Source: JBOGOC01 sp050747525 (GTDB lineage: Bacteria > Acidobacteriota > Polarisedimenticolia > JACPZX01 > DASXTC01). Taken from it: a stretch of 64,000 bases of DNA. The notes beneath the pieces were generated by a model that worked only from the letters and a program-made list of their open reading frames with translations, was not told the DNA's origin and did no database searches. This document shows, in pieces, positions 57,987-64,000 of the stretch. The translations under genes and the position numbers were made by a program. Numbering within the stretch: the stretch's first letter is position 1; each line of letters begins with the position of its first letter. The stretch covers positions 4,968-68,967 of the forward strand of contig JBOGOC010000042.1 of assembly GCA_050747525.1 (NCBI GenBank). Direction: 5' to 3'.

Positions 57987-58042
57987 CGAAGAAGGAATCG
58001 CATCAGTGGCAGGACGTGGCCAGCGGGCAGAGTTGGCGCTGA
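57833..58042 (+). CDS. RAERK/'GVTKK'-type phage protein, unit 3
   Basis: A 69-residue frame from GTG 57833: RDRDLRAKRKGGQMLQSLEK, a palindrome-encoded linker, KLSEVGVTKKESHQWQDVAS, ending SGQSWR. The frame is open upstream and encodes plausible helix (FAAEAARLRSLGAPV), so the unit may once have been longer. It overlaps ParB-like frames on both sides. Confidence 0.45.
   Translation: MRDRDLRAKRKGGQMLQSLEKQTGGDARRASLGSKSEPSKPVPPKLSEVGVTKKESHQWQDVASGQSWR
57926..57948. repeat. Intragenic palindrome 4 (9-bp arms)
   Basis: Arms CTCGGTTCC and GGAACCGAG around AAATC, in the linker of unit 3 at the place homologous to palindromes 1 and 2. Confidence 0.75.
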
Positions 58043-58069
58043 AGCTGGAGCCGCTCATCGCGGCGAAGA
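57980..58069 (+). repeat. 90-bp direct repeat, copy 2
   Basis: Identical to 57553-57642. Perfect identity over 90 bp with divergent flanks suggests a recent tandem duplication or gene conversion. Confidence 0.85.
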
Positions 58070-58278
58070 TGAAGCAGCGGCAGAAGGAGCACGGCGGGAC
58101 AGCGCCGGGCAAGAAATCACTTGTGCAGAAGTCTGCACCAGTGTCCAAGACCCGACAGGAGGTCGCCCGCGCGGCCGATTCGTCCAGGCGGGGCGGGGTG
58201 TGTGGGGGATGGCGGATGCTAACCGTCTTGACAGCGCACTGCCATACTGGTAATATGGCGTCGAAGGGAGGGCGATGA
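58006..58278 (+). CDS. ParB-like (QRAELALKL...) protein, unit 2, truncated
   Basis: A 90-residue frame from GTG 58006: GQRAELALKLEPLIAAKMKQ, linker (SLVQKSAPVSK), TRQEVARAAD, then it leaves the family (SSRRGGVCGGWRM) before the HTH part seen in unit 1. Its 3' end runs through the promoter of the next gene, so the tail is probably not functional. Confidence 0.4.
   Translation: MAGRGQRAELALKLEPLIAAKMKQRQKEHGGTAPGKKSLVQKSAPVSKTRQEVARAADSSRRGGVCGGWRMLTVLTAHCHTGNMASKGGR
58123..58138. repeat. Intragenic palindrome 5
   Basis: GTGCAGA and TCTGCAC around AG, at the linker homologous to palindrome 3. Relative to palindrome 3, the outer bases change on both arms together (CC/GG to GT/AC). Its core is nearly the same as the palindrome at 52589-52606. 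Confidence 0.7.
58228..58256 (+). promoter_or_regulatory. Promoter and candidate operator of the RHH-integrase pair
   Basis: TTGACA (58228-58233), 17-bp spacer, TAATAT (58251-58256). An inverted repeat CCATA (58242-58246) and TATGG (58254-58258) overlaps the -10, a good place for autorepression by the RHH protein encoded next. Confidence 0.6.
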
Positions 58279-58279
58279 C

Positions 58280-58474
58280 ATGGCCCCGAGCAAGGAGAAG
58301 GACGGCGCGAGCAACGTCAAGGTGACGCTCTACCTGGCCGAAGACATCGCACGCGCGCTGAGGGTGGAGGGTGCCACGAGCGGCAGATCGCACGGTGAAA
58401 TCGTCGGGGCCGCGCTCGCGGCCTACCTGTCCAAGAGGGTCCGCCAGTACGCGCGTGAGGCGGGGAGGGACTGA
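58280..58474 (+). CDS. Ribbon-helix-helix (CopG/Arc-like) DNA-binding protein
   Basis: A 64-residue protein with the RHH pattern: a beta strand (NVKVTLYLAED) and two helices (IARALRVEGATSGRSHGEIV, GAALAAYLSKRV). GGGAGGG lies 8 nt upstream of ATG 58280. Its stop overlaps the integrase ATG (TGATG). It probably controls integrase expression and its own promoter through the inverted repeat over the -10. Confidence 0.72.
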   Translation: MAPSKEKDGASNVKVTLYLAEDIARALRVEGATSGRSHGEIVGAALAAYLSKRVRQYAREAGRD

Positions 58475-59535
58475 TGGCGCACGTCTACAGGAGAGAGGAC
58501 CGGGGCGGCGCCTGGTACATGCAGTTCCGCCGCAACGGGCGAAGGTTCCACGGCTTTGTGGGGCCGGCCACCATGAGCAGGAAAGACGCGGAGGACATCC
58601 TCGCCAACAAGAGGATTCAGGTCCGCAAGGACGAGGTGTACGGCCCGCCGCCCGAGCCGGAGCCGGAGGTCCTCTTCGCCGACTTCGCGGATGACTTCCT
58701 CAAGACCGACTCCCCCGACAAGAAATCGAAGGCCCGGGACCAGCAGGTGATCGACATGCTCAAGGTCGAGTGGAAGGGGCTCACCATCGGGCAGGTCACC
58801 ACGAAGATGATCGAGGACTTCAAGGCGAAGCGACTCAAGAACCGCGCCAAGGCAACCGTCGCCCGCGATTTCCAGACGGTGAAGCGACTGTTCAGGAAGG
58901 CGCACGAGTGGGGCAAGGCGAAGTCCAACCCGGCCGAGACGGTGAAGAAGCCCATCGCCAAGAACAACCGCGTTCGGTTCCTCGAGCCCGCCGAGCTGGC
59001 CCGCATCGTGGAGGCGCTTCCCGAGTGGCTCTCCCCCGTCGCCCGGTTTGCTCACCTGACCGGGGCACGCCGCGGTGAAGCGCTCAACCTGACGTGGAAC
59101 GACGTGGACTTCAAGCGCGGTCTGCTGACGTTCAGGGAGACGAAGAACGGGGATATCGGCTACGTCCACCTGAACGACACCACGGCGGACCTGCTGAAGT
59201 CGCTCCCGGCCCCCGTGGACCGCTCACAGAGCGTGTTCCGCCTGGCCAACACGCCGGCCGTGTGGATGCAGATCAACCGGGCGTGGGATGCGGCCCTCGG
59301 GACGGCGAAGGTGACGGACTTCCGCTTCCACGACCTGCGTCACCAGGCGGCAACCGACCTGCTCACCCTGGGGGCCACGCTCAACGACGTGCGTGACTTC
59401 CTGCGGCACAAGTCCGCGGCCATGACGCTGAGGTACGCCCACCTGGTGGAGGACCGGCGGAAGTCTACCGCCTGCCTGCTGGACCAGCTCGGGAAGGCGT
59501 CACCCAAAACGACACCCAAGAGTGTCACTCGCTGA
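58474..59535 (+). CDS. int: Tyrosine-recombinase integrase
   Basis: A 353-residue phage-type integrase. An N-terminal arm-binding-like region (WYMQFRRNGRRFHGFVG), a SAM-like core-binding domain (~65-150), and a catalytic domain with R199 (TGARRGEALNL), K224, H286 and R289 (RFHDLRH), H312 and Tyr321 (LRYAHL). All catalytic residues are present. The TGA stop lies within the right att repeat, so the recombination core starts inside the end of the gene. The 18-bp CACCCAAAACGACACCCA sequence near its 3' end is repeated near attL. Confidence 0.93.
   Translation: MAHVYRREDRGGAWYMQFRRNGRRFHGFVGPATMSRKDAEDILANKRIQVRKDEVYGPPPEPEPEVLFADFADDFLKTDSPDKKSKARDQQVIDMLKVEWKGLTIGQVTTKMIEDFKAKRLKNRAKATVARDFQTVKRLFRKAHEWGKAKSNPAETVKKPIAKNNRVRFLEPAELARIVEALPEWLSPVARFAHLTGARRGEALNLTWNDVDFKRGLLTFRETKNGDIGYVHLNDTTADLLKSLPAPVDRSQSVFRLANTPAVWMQINRAWDAALGTAKVTDFRFHDLRHQAATDLLTLGATLNDVRDFLRHKSAAMTLRYAHLVEDRRKSTACLLDQLGKASPKTTPKSVTR
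59501..59518 (+). repeat. 18-bp repeat near attR, within the integrase 3' end
   Basis: Identical to 49768-49785; see that entry. It lies 13 bp from the att core. Confidence 0.5.
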
Positions 59536-59585
59536 CATCTGGCGTCCCCAGCGGGATTTGAACCCGCGTTGCAGCCTTGAAAGGG
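59531..59585 (+). repeat. attR: 3' part of tRNA-Glu supplied by the element
   Basis: 55-bp perfect match to 49603-49657. The element restores the tRNA 3' end on this side, leaving a functional tRNA. Confidence 0.9.
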
Positions 59586-59617
59586 CTGAGTCCTGGGCCA
59601 GGCTAGACGATGGGGAC
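59540..59617 (-). tRNA. tRNA-Glu (UUC)
   Basis: A complete cloverleaf with encoded CCA (59542-59540). Acceptor GTCCCCA pairs with TGGGGAC; anticodon loop CTTTCAA gives UUC; T-arm GCGGGTTTGAATCCCGC. The D-arm (GTCTAGCCTGGCCCAGGAC) is typical of tRNA-Glu. It is the integration target of the element. Confidence 0.93.
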
Positions 59618-59678
59618 GCGTGGGTGAGAACGGCGCGGCAGATTACAACACCCCCTGCCACCACTCAAGAGCCGGAGA

Positions 59679-59753
59679 TGGTGAGCCGTGCTGGATTCGA
59701 ACCAGCGACCCCCTGCTTAAAAGGCAGATGCTCTACCACTGAGCTAACGGCCC
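59679..59753 (-). tRNA. tRNA-Lys (UUU)
   Basis: A complete cloverleaf with encoded CCA. Acceptor GGGCCGT pairs with ACGGCTC (one G-U); anticodon loop CTTTTAA gives UUU; T-loop GGTTCGAATCC. It lies 61 bp upstream of tRNA-Glu on the same strand and probably forms one transcript with it. Confidence 0.93.
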
Positions 59754-59928
59754 ACCGAGACGGGATGCTACTGCACGTCAAGAGCTTGCGGCAAATCCGC
59801 TCACGGTGGGAACCGCCCACCTGGGCCTGACGACGATCCATCAGACGCGGATTCTTCGACGCAGGTGCCGCGGTGCCAGGTGACCGTCATGGAAATCCTC
59901 CCTGCGTCCCCTTCGAGGGGGAGATGGT

Positions 59929-60696
59929 ATGAGGTGTTTTTCCCTGGCTCTCCTGCTGCTCGCGGTCTCGTCCGATCCGGCATCGGCCATCCAGAGTTGT
60001 CTGAGCTGCCAGACGAACTGCAACGAGCAGTCCTTCCTATGCTACGACAACGCCGCCACGGCCTACGAGGGCTGCCAGACGTCATGTCACGATCAACACC
60101 CCGACGACCCGGGAGCGGAGATGATCTGCAATGAGGTTTGTTTCATTCAGTTCAACCAGGCGCGCAATGTGTGCACCACGAAATGGCAGCAGTGTCGCCA
60201 GCGGTGCGTGCCACCGACCTGCAGCGACGGCGGGTCACCGGAGGAGCCTTCCGAGGATCCCGATGATCCCTCCGACGATCCGGAGCCACCCATCGAGTTC
60301 GGTCCGAAGGAGCCCAACGACATCTCCCGTCCGCGGCTCGACGTGCGCACGGAAACACGGGAGGCGCGAACCCTCGAATTCCGCATGAGCCTCGAGGAGT
60401 ACGAAACCGGGGGCGGCCTGGATCTTCCACTCCCTGAGGGATTCTCGGAAGTGGTCGTGGACGTTCTCTTCCTCCCTCGTCCATCCGACCTGCTGGGGTC
60501 CCTGGTGAAGTTCGCCCGGACCACCGGCGCGCGCACCCACGACGTGCGCCGCTACAGGAACGCCTCGCGCACGGCATTGGCCCCCTTCGAGACGGGGCAG
60601 TACAGGATCACGGGGAACATGCTGCGGGTCGAGCCGGTGATCTCAGGTGCCGCGCCCGGCGGCGAGTTCGAGATCCGCCTCACCCTGATTCCCTAG
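59929..60696 (+). CDS. Secreted Cys-rich protein
   Basis: A 255-residue protein with signal peptide (FSLALLLLAVSSDPASA) and GGGGGAG upstream. The first ~75 mature residues hold about a dozen Cys in helical spacing (CLSCQTNC, GCQTSC, CNEVC, CRQRC), then an acidic Pro/Asp/Glu linker, then a ~130-residue domain with no Cys (GFSEVVVDVLFLPRPSDLLG). Function unknown. The Cys-rich part resembles the protein 170 bp downstream and the remnant at 49.4 kb. Confidence 0.65.
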   Translation: MRCFSLALLLLAVSSDPASAIQSCLSCQTNCNEQSFLCYDNAATAYEGCQTSCHDQHPDDPGAEMICNEVCFIQFNQARNVCTTKWQQCRQRCVPPTCSDGGSPEEPSEDPDDPSDDPEPPIEFGPKEPNDISRPRLDVRTETREARTLEFRMSLEEYETGGGLDLPLPEGFSEVVVDVLFLPRPSDLLGSLVKFARTTGARTHDVRRYRNASRTALAPFETGQYRITGNMLRVEPVISGAAPGGEFEIRLTLIP

Positions 60697-60701
60697 GACG
60701 T

Positions 60702-60743
60702 GGGACCCTGGCCTGGCGAGCGGCCAGCCGGCGCCAGGGTCCC
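60702..60743 (+). terminator. Strong hairpin after the Cys-rich gene
   Basis: 11-bp perfect stem GGGACCCTGGC / GCCAGGGTCCC, with an inner CTGGC/GCCAG stem in the loop. It begins 6 bp after the stop codon. No T-run follows, so efficiency as an intrinsic terminator is uncertain. Confidence 0.55.
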
Positions 60744-60861
60744 CGGAGTCCCAAGCCCCAGCTGCATCAACGTGACGCAAGTCTCGCGTTCATCGCCAGG
60801 GGATCCCGTGTTAGAGTCGGGATGGTGAAGGTCCCCTCCTTCCGATAGGAGGGGAAGATCC

Positions 60862-61164
60862 GTGAGATATGCAAAGGCTCTGACACGCGCCACCCTGGCG
60901 CTGGCCATCATCGCGTTCGTCCCATGGCCCCACATGAACGCATCGATCGCCGCGCGCGAGTTCGCCCTCTGTATGCACGCCTGCAACGCCTTCTACCAGA
61001 CATGCTGGATGGGCTGCGATGACGCCTGTGGTGAGGAGGCCCAGCCCGACTGCAAGATGCTCTGCCGCCAGGCCTGCCTCGACCATGTCCGAAACTGCAA
61101 GGTCACCTGCAGGCCCGAGCCAGAATCCGGCCAGACCACGCGGAGGATTGTCCAGCGCTCATAG
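60862..61164 (+). CDS. Small secreted Cys-rich protein
   Basis: A 100-residue protein starting at GTG 60862 with GGAGGGG upstream. Signal peptide (TLALAIIAFVPWPHMNASIA), then ten Cys (ALCMHACNAFYQTCWMGCDD and CKMLCRQACLDHVRNCKVTC). The spacing suggests a helical disulfide hairpin. Function unknown; related in style to the preceding protein. It converges on the next gene with a 6-bp overlap. Confidence 0.65.
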   Translation: MRYAKALTRATLALAIIAFVPWPHMNASIAAREFALCMHACNAFYQTCWMGCDDACGEEAQPDCKMLCRQACLDHVRNCKVTCRPEPESGQTTRRIVQRS

Positions 61165-62442
61165 CGGCAGGCGCAGGATCGCGGGCGGGACAAGCCCTTC
61201 GGACGGCAGCGACGTGCCGTCCTGGGAGAACTTCCCCCACTGGCTATTGGCGATGTAATGCAGCGCTCCGCCCGCCAGCACCCCCAGGGTCGGCTCGTCG
61301 TAGAGAGGATGGCTCATCCCCAGGATCTCCTGCCGCACGATGCGCGAGCCGTCCGGGTCCAGGACGAACCGCGTCACACGGTGCGGGTTGACGCCATTCT
61401 GGATGGCCAGCAGGGCGCCGTCCTTGAAGATCAGCCCATCCACGCCGCGCGTGGTCACGTCGTCCGGCACCCCCAGCAGAGTCACGGTCCTGGACGGCAG
61501 GTCCACACGGTGGATCCCTCGCGCGTAGTCGGCCACGTACAGGCGCGCCCCATCCGGCGCGAGGGCCAGCCCCTGCGGTGACCCCAAGGTCCCTTCCGGC
61601 AGGAACACCTCCGGCGTGCGTCCCGCGGCGATCTTCACGATGCTCCCCTTGCGGCTGTCGGAGAGATAGACGTCTCCGGCCGAGCTGACGGTGAGATCGT
61701 TGCACTCGTGCCCCTCGGCGCCTCCTGCCACGTCCTGGCGCGCGCGCAGAGAGCCGTCCTTGAGGTCGAAGGCGAACACCGCGCCGCGTGAGGGCTCCTT
61801 GGCTGCGCTCCCCATCATGTTGGGGAGCGCGGTGCTGCACGCCCAGAGCGTGCGCCGCGGCGCGTCCACCGCCAGACCCAGCACCGACCAGATCCCGTCA
61901 CGCCCCTGCGTGACGAAGGGGGCCTCTTCCCCTCGCGCGCTGACCCGCGAGATGGCGCGCTGCCGCACGCTCCCCACGAAGAAGTCTCCCGTCTGCGGGT
62001 CGTGCGCGATCCCCTCCGGGATGAAGTCCGCGGCACCGAGGCGGAATGCGACCTCCCCTCCCCCCGCCGGCTTGCGCGTGGACGCCATGCTCTGCACCAC
62101 GGCGAGGAAGCGGGGCTTGTCCTTCAGCGAGGCGAAGTCGCCGTCCGCCTCCAGGTCGTACCAGAGCTTCATCGAGGCGATCCGCTCCAGCAGCCCCAGG
62201 GCGTCGTCGGTCTTGCCGGCCAGCGCGCTGGCGGCGGCCAAGTTGTACACGATTCGCAGGTGTCCCGGGGACAGCTCGAGCGCCCGCGCGAAACTCTCGC
62301 GACTCGCTTCGTAGTCCTTGCGCTGGTACGCCTCCATCCCCTGCTTGAAGTAGAAGGCCACGTCCCGCGCAGGCTCCGCCGCGACCGCCATGACGGTCAG
62401 GGCCATGCCGGCCGCCGCTCCCAGGACCACGATCCTCTTCAT
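61159..62442 (-). CDS. TPR and SMP-30/NHL-type beta-propeller protein
   Basis: A 427-residue secreted protein. ATG at 62442 (MKRIVVLGAAAG) is chosen for the signal peptide and a GGGGGAG 9 nt upstream; the longer frame adds a non-signal leader. TPR helices (~25-110) are followed by a six-bladed propeller like SMP-30/gluconolactonase and NHL proteins (GIAHDPQTGDFFVGSVRQRA, LTVSSAGDVYLSDSRKGSIV, GLALAPDGARLYVADYARGI). Putative metal ligands of SMP-30 are not clear. It may be an esterase-like or a binding protein. Confidence 0.75.
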   Translation of the reverse strand: MKRIVVLGAAAGMALTVMAVAAEPARDVAFYFKQGMEAYQRKDYEASRESFARALELSPGHLRIVYNLAAASALAGKTDDALGLLERIASMKLWYDLEADGDFASLKDKPRFLAVVQSMASTRKPAGGGEVAFRLGAADFIPEGIAHDPQTGDFFVGSVRQRAISRVSARGEEAPFVTQGRDGIWSVLGLAVDAPRRTLWACSTALPNMMGSAAKEPSRGAVFAFDLKDGSLRARQDVAGGAEGHECNDLTVSSAGDVYLSDSRKGSIVKIAAGRTPEVFLPEGTLGSPQGLALAPDGARLYVADYARGIHRVDLPSRTVTLLGVPDDVTTRGVDGLIFKDGALLAIQNGVNPHRVTRFVLDPDGSRIVRQEILGMSHPLYDEPTLGVLAGGALHYIANSQWGKFSQDGTSLPSEGLVPPAILRLPL

Positions 62443-62512
62443 GATGAAGGGCTCCCCCCTGCCGCCGCCTTGCCGGGAACCGGCGGCCCAGGGTTGGACA
62501 CGGTGGCGGCCC

Positions 62513-64000
62513 TCATGGATGGCGTGGCGGGTCGGGCGGAGAGTGGGCCAGACGGCGCAGCATGAGGATCCTCCTGTAGAGAGCGACTTCCTCGTCCCGT
62601 CGTCCCTGCGCCCCGCGCACCTGTGCCAGCGTCCCCAGCAGCGTGATGTCATCGGGATGCAGCCGCAGGGCGTCGGTCAGCTCGGCTGCGGCCTCGTCCA
62701 GCCGGCCCAGGGAGGCCAGGGTGAAGCCGAGCACCGCCGACATGGCCAGGTCGTGATCGGTCCGCTTCAGTCCCTCGCGCAGCACGGCGACCACTGCCTC
62801 GGGATCCCCGGCCGTCCCCTCGATCCCGGCGAGCAGGCTGTAGCCTTCGTGCCGGCGGGTGTCCAGCGCGATGGCGTGCCGGGCTCCCTCGCGCGCTTCC
62901 TCGATCCGTCCCGCCACATGGAGCAGGTCCGCGACGGTGTACGACAGATCAAAGTTGTCCCTCCCTTCGCCCTGAAGCCGCCGCAGCACTCGTATCTCGT
63001 CGTCGCAGGCGGGAAGCTTCCGGCAGGCCGCCGCCAGGTTGTCGAGTGACGGGACGTAGGCCGGGTCGGCCTCGATCGAGCGGAGGAAGGCGGCCGAGGC
63101 TTCGCCGGGTCGCTCCCCTTCGAGGTGCATCGTCCCCATCCGGAAGTATTCCGCGGCCGCCGGGACGTGGTGGGTGCCGACCAGATCGGCGTTGGCCGCC
63201 ACCAGGACCAGCCCCGCGACGAGGGGGACGGCCCAGCGGCGGTCGCGGACCGCCTCGCGCAGCGACCAGGCTCCCGCGCCGGCCAGGACCACGAACACCA
63301 TCGCCCCCGCGTGCTGGAAGCGCGCATCGTGGGTGAAGACCAGCGTCGTCACCAGGCAGCTCACCGGGATCGACAGCAGCACGAAGAGGTCCCCTCTCGC
63401 GCGCCGGCCCGCCACCGCGGCGGCCGCCAGCGGCAGGACGACCCCGAGGGGGATCAGCAGCGGCCCCGGCCAGATGAGGCACGAGAGGATCCACGATGCG
63501 TCACGTGCGACATAGAGATCCTTCTGGGTGGTGATCAGGAAACCGTTGAAGAACATCAGTGTCTTGCGGCCCAGCAGCCCCAGCCAGCCGGCCGGATCGC
63601 GGGCGATGGCGGCGCGGGCCAGACCGAGCCAGTAGGGCGCCTGGGCATCGAGGTCACCGTGCCCCGCGGCTTCGGCCAGACGCACCCCCGCGAGGTCGAG
63701 GCCCGTCATGTGATCGGCGCGCGCCGCCGGATCGTCGGTGGGAAGCTCTTCCCCGCCTGGAAAAGTGGACTGGTGCCCGTCGGCGCCGGCGCGGTTCCCC
63801 AGGTAGAAGGCGAGCGCCGTGTTGATGCGAGCGTGGTTGGAACGGACGTTGAGCACCATACCTGGCCAGACCATGAGCACCAGCATCGCGCCCGATGCCG
63901 CCAGAAAGGCCGGCACCTCGCGCGCGCGCCGTCCGGGGCGGAAGCAGAGCGCCGCGGCGGCGACGGGGATGGCGGCCGCGTGGTCGGGCCGGAGCAGGGC
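62513..64000 (-). CDS. Membrane glycosyltransferase-like protein with TPR repeats (5' end beyond the window)
   Basis: The frame is open to the right edge, so only the C-terminal part is seen. It has several membrane segments (PAFLAASGAMLVLMVWPGMV, WILSCLIWPGPLLIPLGVVL, AGRRARGDLFVLLSIPVSCL) like GT39/PMT-type transferases, then TPR repeats (~250-460; AAAFLRSIEADPAYVPSLDN, ELTDALRLHPDDITLLGTLA). A GTG at 63916 could act as start but the upstream frame encodes similar hydrophobic sequence. The C-terminus is Pro-rich. A role in protein or polymer glycosylation is inferred. Confidence 0.65.
   Translation of the reverse strand, partial: ALLRPDHAAAIPVAAAALCFRPGRRAREVPAFLAASGAMLVLMVWPGMVLNVRSNHARINTALAFYLGNRAGADGHQSTFPGGEELPTDDPAARADHMTGLDLAGVRLAEAAGHGDLDAQAPYWLGLARAAIARDPAGWLGLLGRKTLMFFNGFLITTQKDLYVARDASWILSCLIWPGPLLIPLGVVLPLAAAAVAGRRARGDLFVLLSIPVSCLVTTLVFTHDARFQHAGAMVFVVLAGAGAWSLREAVRDRRWAVPLVAGLVLVAANADLVGTHHVPAAAEYFRMGTMHLEGERPGEASAAFLRSIEADPAYVPSLDNLAAACRKLPACDDEIRVLRRLQGEGRDNFDLSYTVADLLHVAGRIEEAREGARHAIALDTRRHEGYSLLAGIEGTAGDPEAVVAVLREGLKRTDHDLAMSAVLGFTLASLGRLDEAAAELTDALRLHPDDITLLGTLAQVRGAQGRRDEEVALYRRILMLRRLAHSPPDPPRHP

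Larger units (their letters stand above)
49603..59585 (+). mobile_element. ~10-kb integrated element (phage-satellite-like) in tRNA-Glu
   Basis: A 55-bp perfect direct repeat at 49603-49657 and 59531-59585 bounds the region. The right copy forms the 3' part of an intact tRNA-Glu; the left copy is the displaced fragment. Inside, all genes are on +: HTH regulators, primase/helicase, small- and large-terminase-like genes, unknown coiled-coil proteins, ParB-like repeats, RHH and tyrosine integrase next to the right junction. There is no portal, capsid, tail or lysis gene. Large terminase without structural genes argues for a packaging-dependent satellite or a strongly reduced prophage. Confidence 0.85.

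Noticed and set aside
59522..59830. Open frame over the two tRNA genes
   Set aside because: It runs antisense through both tRNAs and has no coding features.

Overview
The window is GC-rich bacterial DNA with clear Shine-Dalgarno sites and sigma70-like promoters. It comes from a Gram-negative organism: there is a Wza-type outer-membrane export lipoprotein, an outer-membrane barrel, and many secreted multidomain proteins. The mix of a microcompartment shell gene, exopolysaccharide genes, beta-helix/Ig-like giants and TPR-plus-peptidase proteins would fit an Acidobacteriota-like or other environmental phylum. That placement is an inference and is not proven by any gene here.

Layout. 1-4.0 kb (+): an RluD-type pseudouridine synthase, a Rossmann/DUF2520-type protein, then a small promoter-led operon of one microcompartment shell protein (BMC-H) and one CoA-acylating aldehyde dehydrogenase with a long C-terminal tail. 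4.0-15.6 kb (-): a tightly packed Wzx/Wzz/Wza-type exopolysaccharide operon with many 1-4 bp stop/start overlaps (MBL-fold protein, Rieske protein, initiating sugar transferase, DegT aminotransferase, flippase, two P-loop kinase-like proteins, Wza, Wzz with a degenerate kinase domain, GT4 glycosyltransferase). 15.8-22.3 kb (+): two tandem secreted proteins with the full residue set of copper-radical (galactose/glyoxal) oxidases. 22.4-36.7 kb (-): a run of secreted giants (beta-helices, Ig-like arrays, a phosphoesterase-like domain with every metal motif lost) and a set of cohesin-like and dockerin-like proteins. 37.0-40.2 kb (-): small HTH protein, O-antigen ligase/polymerase, membrane-SDR fusion. 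40.6-49.4 kb: barrel protein, class I aminotransferase, TPR/gluzincin, PDZ protein, a trypsin-fold protein lacking its catalytic His, a matrixin-like metalloprotease with partner, and a GH113-like gene split by a -1 shift.

49.6-59.6 kb is an integrated element bounded by a 55-bp perfect direct repeat of the 3' part of tRNA-Glu(UUC). All its genes run on +, nearly all joined by 4-nt stop/start overlaps: HTH regulators, a primase/helicase followed by an iteron-like array, a small-terminase candidate, a large terminase, unknown proteins, a tandemly duplicated and fragmented ParB-like/RAERK-type cassette, a ribbon-helix-helix protein and a tyrosine integrase. No portal, capsid or tail gene is present, so it looks like a phage satellite or a reduced prophage.

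The most unusual signal in the window lies inside this element. Different perfect palindromes occupy homologous positions within the duplicated coding cassettes, with compensatory changes in both arms. A related copy, sharing flanking sequence, sits in inverted orientation inside an unrelated gene about 7 kb away.

59.5-64 kb: tRNA-Glu and tRNA-Lys, two small secreted Cys-rich proteins, a TPR/beta-propeller protein, and the C-terminal part of a membrane/TPR protein that runs off the right edge.
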